Shown: piece after piece, positions 29,313 to 31,255 of the stretch
Layout: each line of letters starts with the position of its first letter
Position numbering within the stretch: the first letter of the stretch is position 1
Assembly (NCBI GenBank): GCA_947625075.1
Contig: CANQMY010000002.1
Coordinates: forward strand, 1-31,255
Direction: 5' to 3'
DNA length: 31,255 bases
Source: an uncultured Clostridia bacterium
GTDB lineage: Bacteria > Bacillota > Clostridia > TANB77 > CAG-508
Notes under the pieces: model-generated
Told to the model about the DNA's origin: nothing
The model's input: the letters and a program-made list of their open reading frames with translations, nothing else
Databases searched by the model: none
Program-made: the position numbers and the translations under genes

Positions 29313-29774
29313 TTATTTATTTGTAGATCCAAATCCACCTATTCTATCTCCCTTTGCATTATCATTATCTACAATTAAAAACTTTTGAAAAATTGCTTGT
29401 GCAACAGCTTCTCCTTTTTTTATTAATACATCTTCATCTTTTATATTTATACATTGAACCATAATATGTCCATCATTATCTATATTTCCATAATAGTCTG
29501 CATCAATTATTCCTACACTATGTGGAAACATTATCCCTTGCTTTTTAGGTCCTGAACTTCTTGGAAATAACATAAGCACTTCATCACTTTGCATATAAGC
29601 TTTTAATCCTGTTGGTATTAGTGTAGGTTTTTGTCCTAATTTAAAACTTGGAATTATAGTATCTTCTGCTGCCTCTATATCATATGCTGCAGATTTAGCT
29701 GTTTTTCTAATCGGTAAATTTATATTTTTATCTTGCCATCCATTTGCTACTTCAAATCCTCTCATTTTTTCCAT
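29313..29774 (-). CDS. dut: Deoxyuridine 5'-triphosphate nucleotidohydrolase
   Basis: A 153-residue trimeric-type dUTPase that converts dUTP to dUMP and diphosphate, limiting uracil in DNA and feeding dTMP synthesis. Motif 1 is AAYDIEAAED, motif 2 LFPRSSGPKKQG, motif 3 VGIIDADYYGNI with the catalytic Asp, motif 4 KKGEAVAQAIFQKF, motif 5 GDRIGGFGST at the C-terminus. All are intact. The variant with PRSSGPKKQG resembles the firmicute and phage type. GGAGGAAT precedes the ATG. It has its own promoter and terminator. Confidence 0.95.
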   Translation of the reverse strand: MEKMRGFEVANGWQDKNINLPIRKTAKSAAYDIEAAEDTIIPSFKLGQKPTLIPTGLKAYMQSDEVLMLFPRSSGPKKQGIMFPHSVGIIDADYYGNIDNDGHIMVQCINIKDEDVLIKKGEAVAQAIFQKFLIVDNDNAKGDRIGGFGSTNK

Positions 29775-29812
29775 TTAATTATTCCTCCTTAAATTTCACA
29801 ATATTAATTTGT

Positions 29813-29841
29813 ATTTTATTTCATTATAACAATTATGTCAA
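29813..29841 (-). promoter_or_regulatory. Promoter of dut
   Basis: Minus strand TTGACA (29841-29836), 17-nt spacer, TAAAAT (29818-29813), 39 nt before the ATG. Confidence 0.7.
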
Positions 29842-29923
29842 TAATCGCATATTATATATTATAATTTATAATTTCAATTTACGATTTTATAATAAAATAT
29901 TTATTAAATACAGAGGTTCCTAC

Positions 29924-30158
29924 ATGTTTAGTTTAGATAAATTACCATTAAATCATACTGGAAAAATAAGAAAAATTGAATGCACTCGGAATTTTACAAA
30001 GAAGATTATTTGATTTAGGTTTAGTAAAAAATACGCCCATAACTGCTATTTTTGGTTCACCATTAGGAGATCCTATTGCTTATGAATTCAGAGGTAGTAT
30101 AATTGCAATTAGAAAAGAGGAAGCTAAAAATATATTTTTAGAAGATCTTATAGAATAG
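29924..30158 (+). pseudogene. feoA: feoA-like gene with a +1 frameshift
   Basis: The ATG at 29924, with AGAGGTT upstream, opens MFSLDKLPLNHTGKIRKIE, the normal start of an FeoA SH3-like domain, but this frame stops at 30014. The next frame continues from about 29979 as NALGILQRRLFDLGLVKNTP, then ITAIFGSPLGDPIAYEFRG and IAIRKEEAKNIFLEDLIE, the rest of FeoA including the diagnostic LRRRLxDLGL- and PLGDPIxYxxRG-type blocks. The two halves together give about 78 residues, the usual FeoA size, so a single-base deletion near 29979-29985 is the simplest explanation. FeoA is a small cytosolic partner of the ferrous iron transporter FeoB; no feoB is in the window. It could also be a sequencing error. 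Confidence 0.8.
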
Positions 30159-30219
30159 AAATAAGAGTTATGCTATTAAATAAATTTTTATTAAATTTAT
30201 TTAAGTATAACTCTTATTT
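30159..30219. terminator. Bidirectional terminator between feoA and the metallopeptidase gene
   Basis: Outer stem AAATAAGAGTTAT/ATAACTCTTATTT (13 bp) and inner stem TTAAATAAATTT/AAATTTATTTAA (12 bp) stacked in one long hairpin, directly after the feoA stop and 7 nt from the end of the convergent gene. Confidence 0.75.
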
Positions 30220-30225
30220 TTGAGG

Positions 30226-30918
30226 TTATTTTTTTAATTCTTTTTCTGCTTCTTTATAATCAGGCATATAATATGCTACCATATTCCAGAATTTTTTTGA
30301 ATGATTCATATATTTTAAATGACATGTTTCATGTAATACAACATATTCTAATGCTTTTCTGCTATACATCATTAAATTTTGATTTATTGTTATCTTTTTA
30401 TTTGATGAACAACTACCCCATACTGATTTTACTTTTCTTATTCTATATTCTTCTGGTGCTAATCCTACCATTTTTCTTATTTTTTCAAATGCTTGCTCTA
30501 CTTCTTTTTCTGCAATCATATAATACATTTTGTCTATCATTTTTTTGATTTGTTCTGTATTGTCTTGCTCTGCTAATCTTAAAGGTAAGATTATTACTAT
30601 CTTTCCATCTTCTACATTTAGAATAGCATTATTTATATCCTTGTAATATGTATTTAAGCAATAACTTTCTCCTAATATTTGGAATCTTTCTCCATCTGCA
30701 TATTCTTTTGCCTTTCTAGGAGATACCTTATATTCTTCAAGTTTACGCATTATCCAATCTCTTTTTTCTTCAACTATTGATTGAATTTGATTTCCTGTTG
30801 CATACCAAGGTGCTTTTATAACAACTTCACCATTTTGTATTGATATATAAAAATTTTTAACCTTTGCTTTGCTTACTGTATATGCTATTGTTTTATTTTG
30901 ATATTTAATTGTTTTCAT
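30226..30918 (-). CDS. YgjP-like (DUF45, SprT-like) zinc metallopeptidase
   Basis: A 230-residue protein with the YgjP-like metallopeptidase domain. The N-terminal half has the family pattern VKNFYISIQNGEVVIKAPWY and RDWIMRKLEEY. The C-terminal half has VKSVWGSCSSNKKITINQNLM and then the gluzincin motif HETCH (HExxH) in YVVLHETCHLKYMNHSKKFW, where the His in NHSKKFW is the likely third ligand. Relatives in the SprT/Wss1/M48 group include proteases acting on DNA-protein crosslinks and domains carried with type I restriction systems; a role for the solo form is not established. GGAGAT precedes the ATG. The promoter carries two LexA-like boxes, which fits a DNA-damage role. Confidence 0.88.
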   Translation of the reverse strand: MKTIKYQNKTIAYTVSKAKVKNFYISIQNGEVVIKAPWYATGNQIQSIVEEKRDWIMRKLEEYKVSPRKAKEYADGERFQILGESYCLNTYYKDINNAILNVEDGKIVIILPLRLAEQDNTEQIKKMIDKMYYMIAEKEVEQAFEKIRKMVGLAPEEYRIRKVKSVWGSCSSNKKITINQNLMMYSRKALEYVVLHETCHLKYMNHSKKFWNMVAYYMPDYKEAEKELKK

Positions 30919-30980
30919 AATTAATATCTCCTTTCGTGCTCTGTAACTTACTTTTGTGAAGTTGATTTATTTTTTATTTT

Positions 30981-31009
30981 CGTATATTTGTTCTTAAAAC
31001 TTCTGTTCG
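30981..31009 (-). promoter_or_regulatory. Two adjacent LexA-like boxes at the metallopeptidase promoter
   Basis: On the minus strand CGAACAGAAGTTTT (31009-30996) fits the firmicute LexA pattern GAAC-N4-GTTY at 8 of 8 (GAAC...GTTT). Two bases on, GAACAAATATAC (30993-30982) keeps a perfect GAAC half and a degenerate second half. They cover the predicted start site 7 bp after the -10 box. Confidence 0.5.
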
Positions 31010-31015
31010 ATTTTT

Positions 31016-31044
31016 ATTTTAATATTTATCTTTTAATTTGTCAA
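31016..31044 (-). promoter_or_regulatory. Promoter of the metallopeptidase gene
   Basis: Minus strand TTGACA (31044-31039), 17-nt spacer, TAAAAT (31021-31016). It implies a leader of about 90 nt. Confidence 0.7.
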
Positions 31045-31079
31045 TAGATTTTTAAAAAAATTTTTAGAAAAAATAAAAA

Positions 31080-31123
31080 ATGCTTGCAAAGTACAAGTAT
31101 ACCTTGCTAGCATCTTTTTTTTT
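31080..31123. terminator. Terminator-like hairpin with no obvious gene in front of it
   Basis: Stem ATGCT-GCAA-GTA/TAC-TTGC-AGCAT with two mismatches, followed by nine T on the plus strand and by an A/T run on the other side. The nearest genes both start away from it, so it may end a small RNA or be left over from a lost gene. Confidence 0.55.
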
Positions 31124-31180
31124 GAGCTAAATAGAATATTATATTTCTTCATATATTTTTACTTTTATTTCTAAATGAAT

Positions 31181-31210
31181 GTTATTTAGTACTAGTCTCT
31201 ATCATACACT
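31181..31210 (+). promoter_or_regulatory. Possible sigma-E promoter of the gene at the right edge
   Basis: CATACACT (31203-31210) fits the sigma-E -10 CATACAnT. GTTATTT (31181-31187) is a weak -35 at 15 nt. It would make the edge gene a mother-cell sporulation gene. Confidence 0.35.
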
Positions 31211-31230
31211 TTAGTTAAGGAGGATTTATT

Positions 31231-31255
31231 ATGGGACTTACTAACTCTTCTACTG
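31231..31255 (+). CDS. First codons of a gene cut by the window edge
   Basis: ATG at 31231 preceded by AAGGAGG with 7-nt spacing; it reads MGLTNSST before the sequence ends. Too short to identify. The ribosome site is strong, so the start is probably real. Confidence 0.6.

Noticed and set aside
1..31255. CRISPR array, IS element, prophage or rRNA genes
   Set aside because: No regularly spaced repeats, transposase or integrase frames, or rRNA-like sequence were found on either strand.

Overview
The window is a very AT-rich segment of a low-GC, endospore-forming Firmicute, most likely an anaerobic gut-type member of the Clostridia. Support for spore formation: SpoIIID (12189-12458), a 25-residue SpoVM-like peptide (11702-11779) and two CotF-type coat proteins (17386-17851). 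The species cannot be fixed from the sequence. Most genes lie on the minus strand, and many have a clear AAAGGAGG-type ribosome site and a TTGACA-17-TATAAT-type promoter.

Layout. 1-2,100: start of an exported protein, tRNA-Gln(CUG), and a protein built from tandem HTH units. 2,089-7,931: an apparent single operon, read right to left, pgk - tpiA - gpmI - YezG-like immunity protein - NifU-like scaffold - GGGtGRT protein; it joins lower glycolysis to an Fe-S related pair and an orphan toxin-immunity gene. 8,150-11,307: greA, an unrecognised gene and a membrane-anchored GH18 hydrolase. 11,470-12,458: sporulation and ribosome genes (50-aa membrane protein, spoVM, rpmB, spoIIID). 12,570-12,900: what looks like a decayed type III toxin-antitoxin locus. 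13,008-15,525: a prepilin-like, SUMF1/C-type-lectin-fold protein whose 3' end carries the codon fingerprint of a diversity-generating retroelement (DGR) variable region; no reverse transcriptase or template repeat is present here. 15,526-17,211: an LPXTG-anchored vWA protein convergent with it. 17,386-20,554: coat proteins, flavin reductase and a MecA-type class B PBP. 20,752-21,066: a GC-richer cysteine-motif protein. 21,118-23,678: a zinc/manganese-type ABC importer. 23,800-28,333: two core information operons, rpsF-ssb-rpsR and dnaG-rpoD, the latter with a sigma factor carrying a 150-residue charged N-terminal extension. 28,513-31,255: carD, dut, a frameshifted feoA, a YgjP-like metallopeptidase behind a promoter with two LexA-like boxes, and the first codons of another gene.

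The strongest leads are the DGR target gene with its structured leader and downstream hairpins, the type III toxin-antitoxin remnant with a 48-nt repeat period, the unannotated spoVM, the frameshifted feoA, the pgk leader in which a 10-bp hairpin separates the ribosome site from the start codon, and the LexA-like boxes over the metallopeptidase promoter. No CRISPR array, IS element or rRNA was seen.
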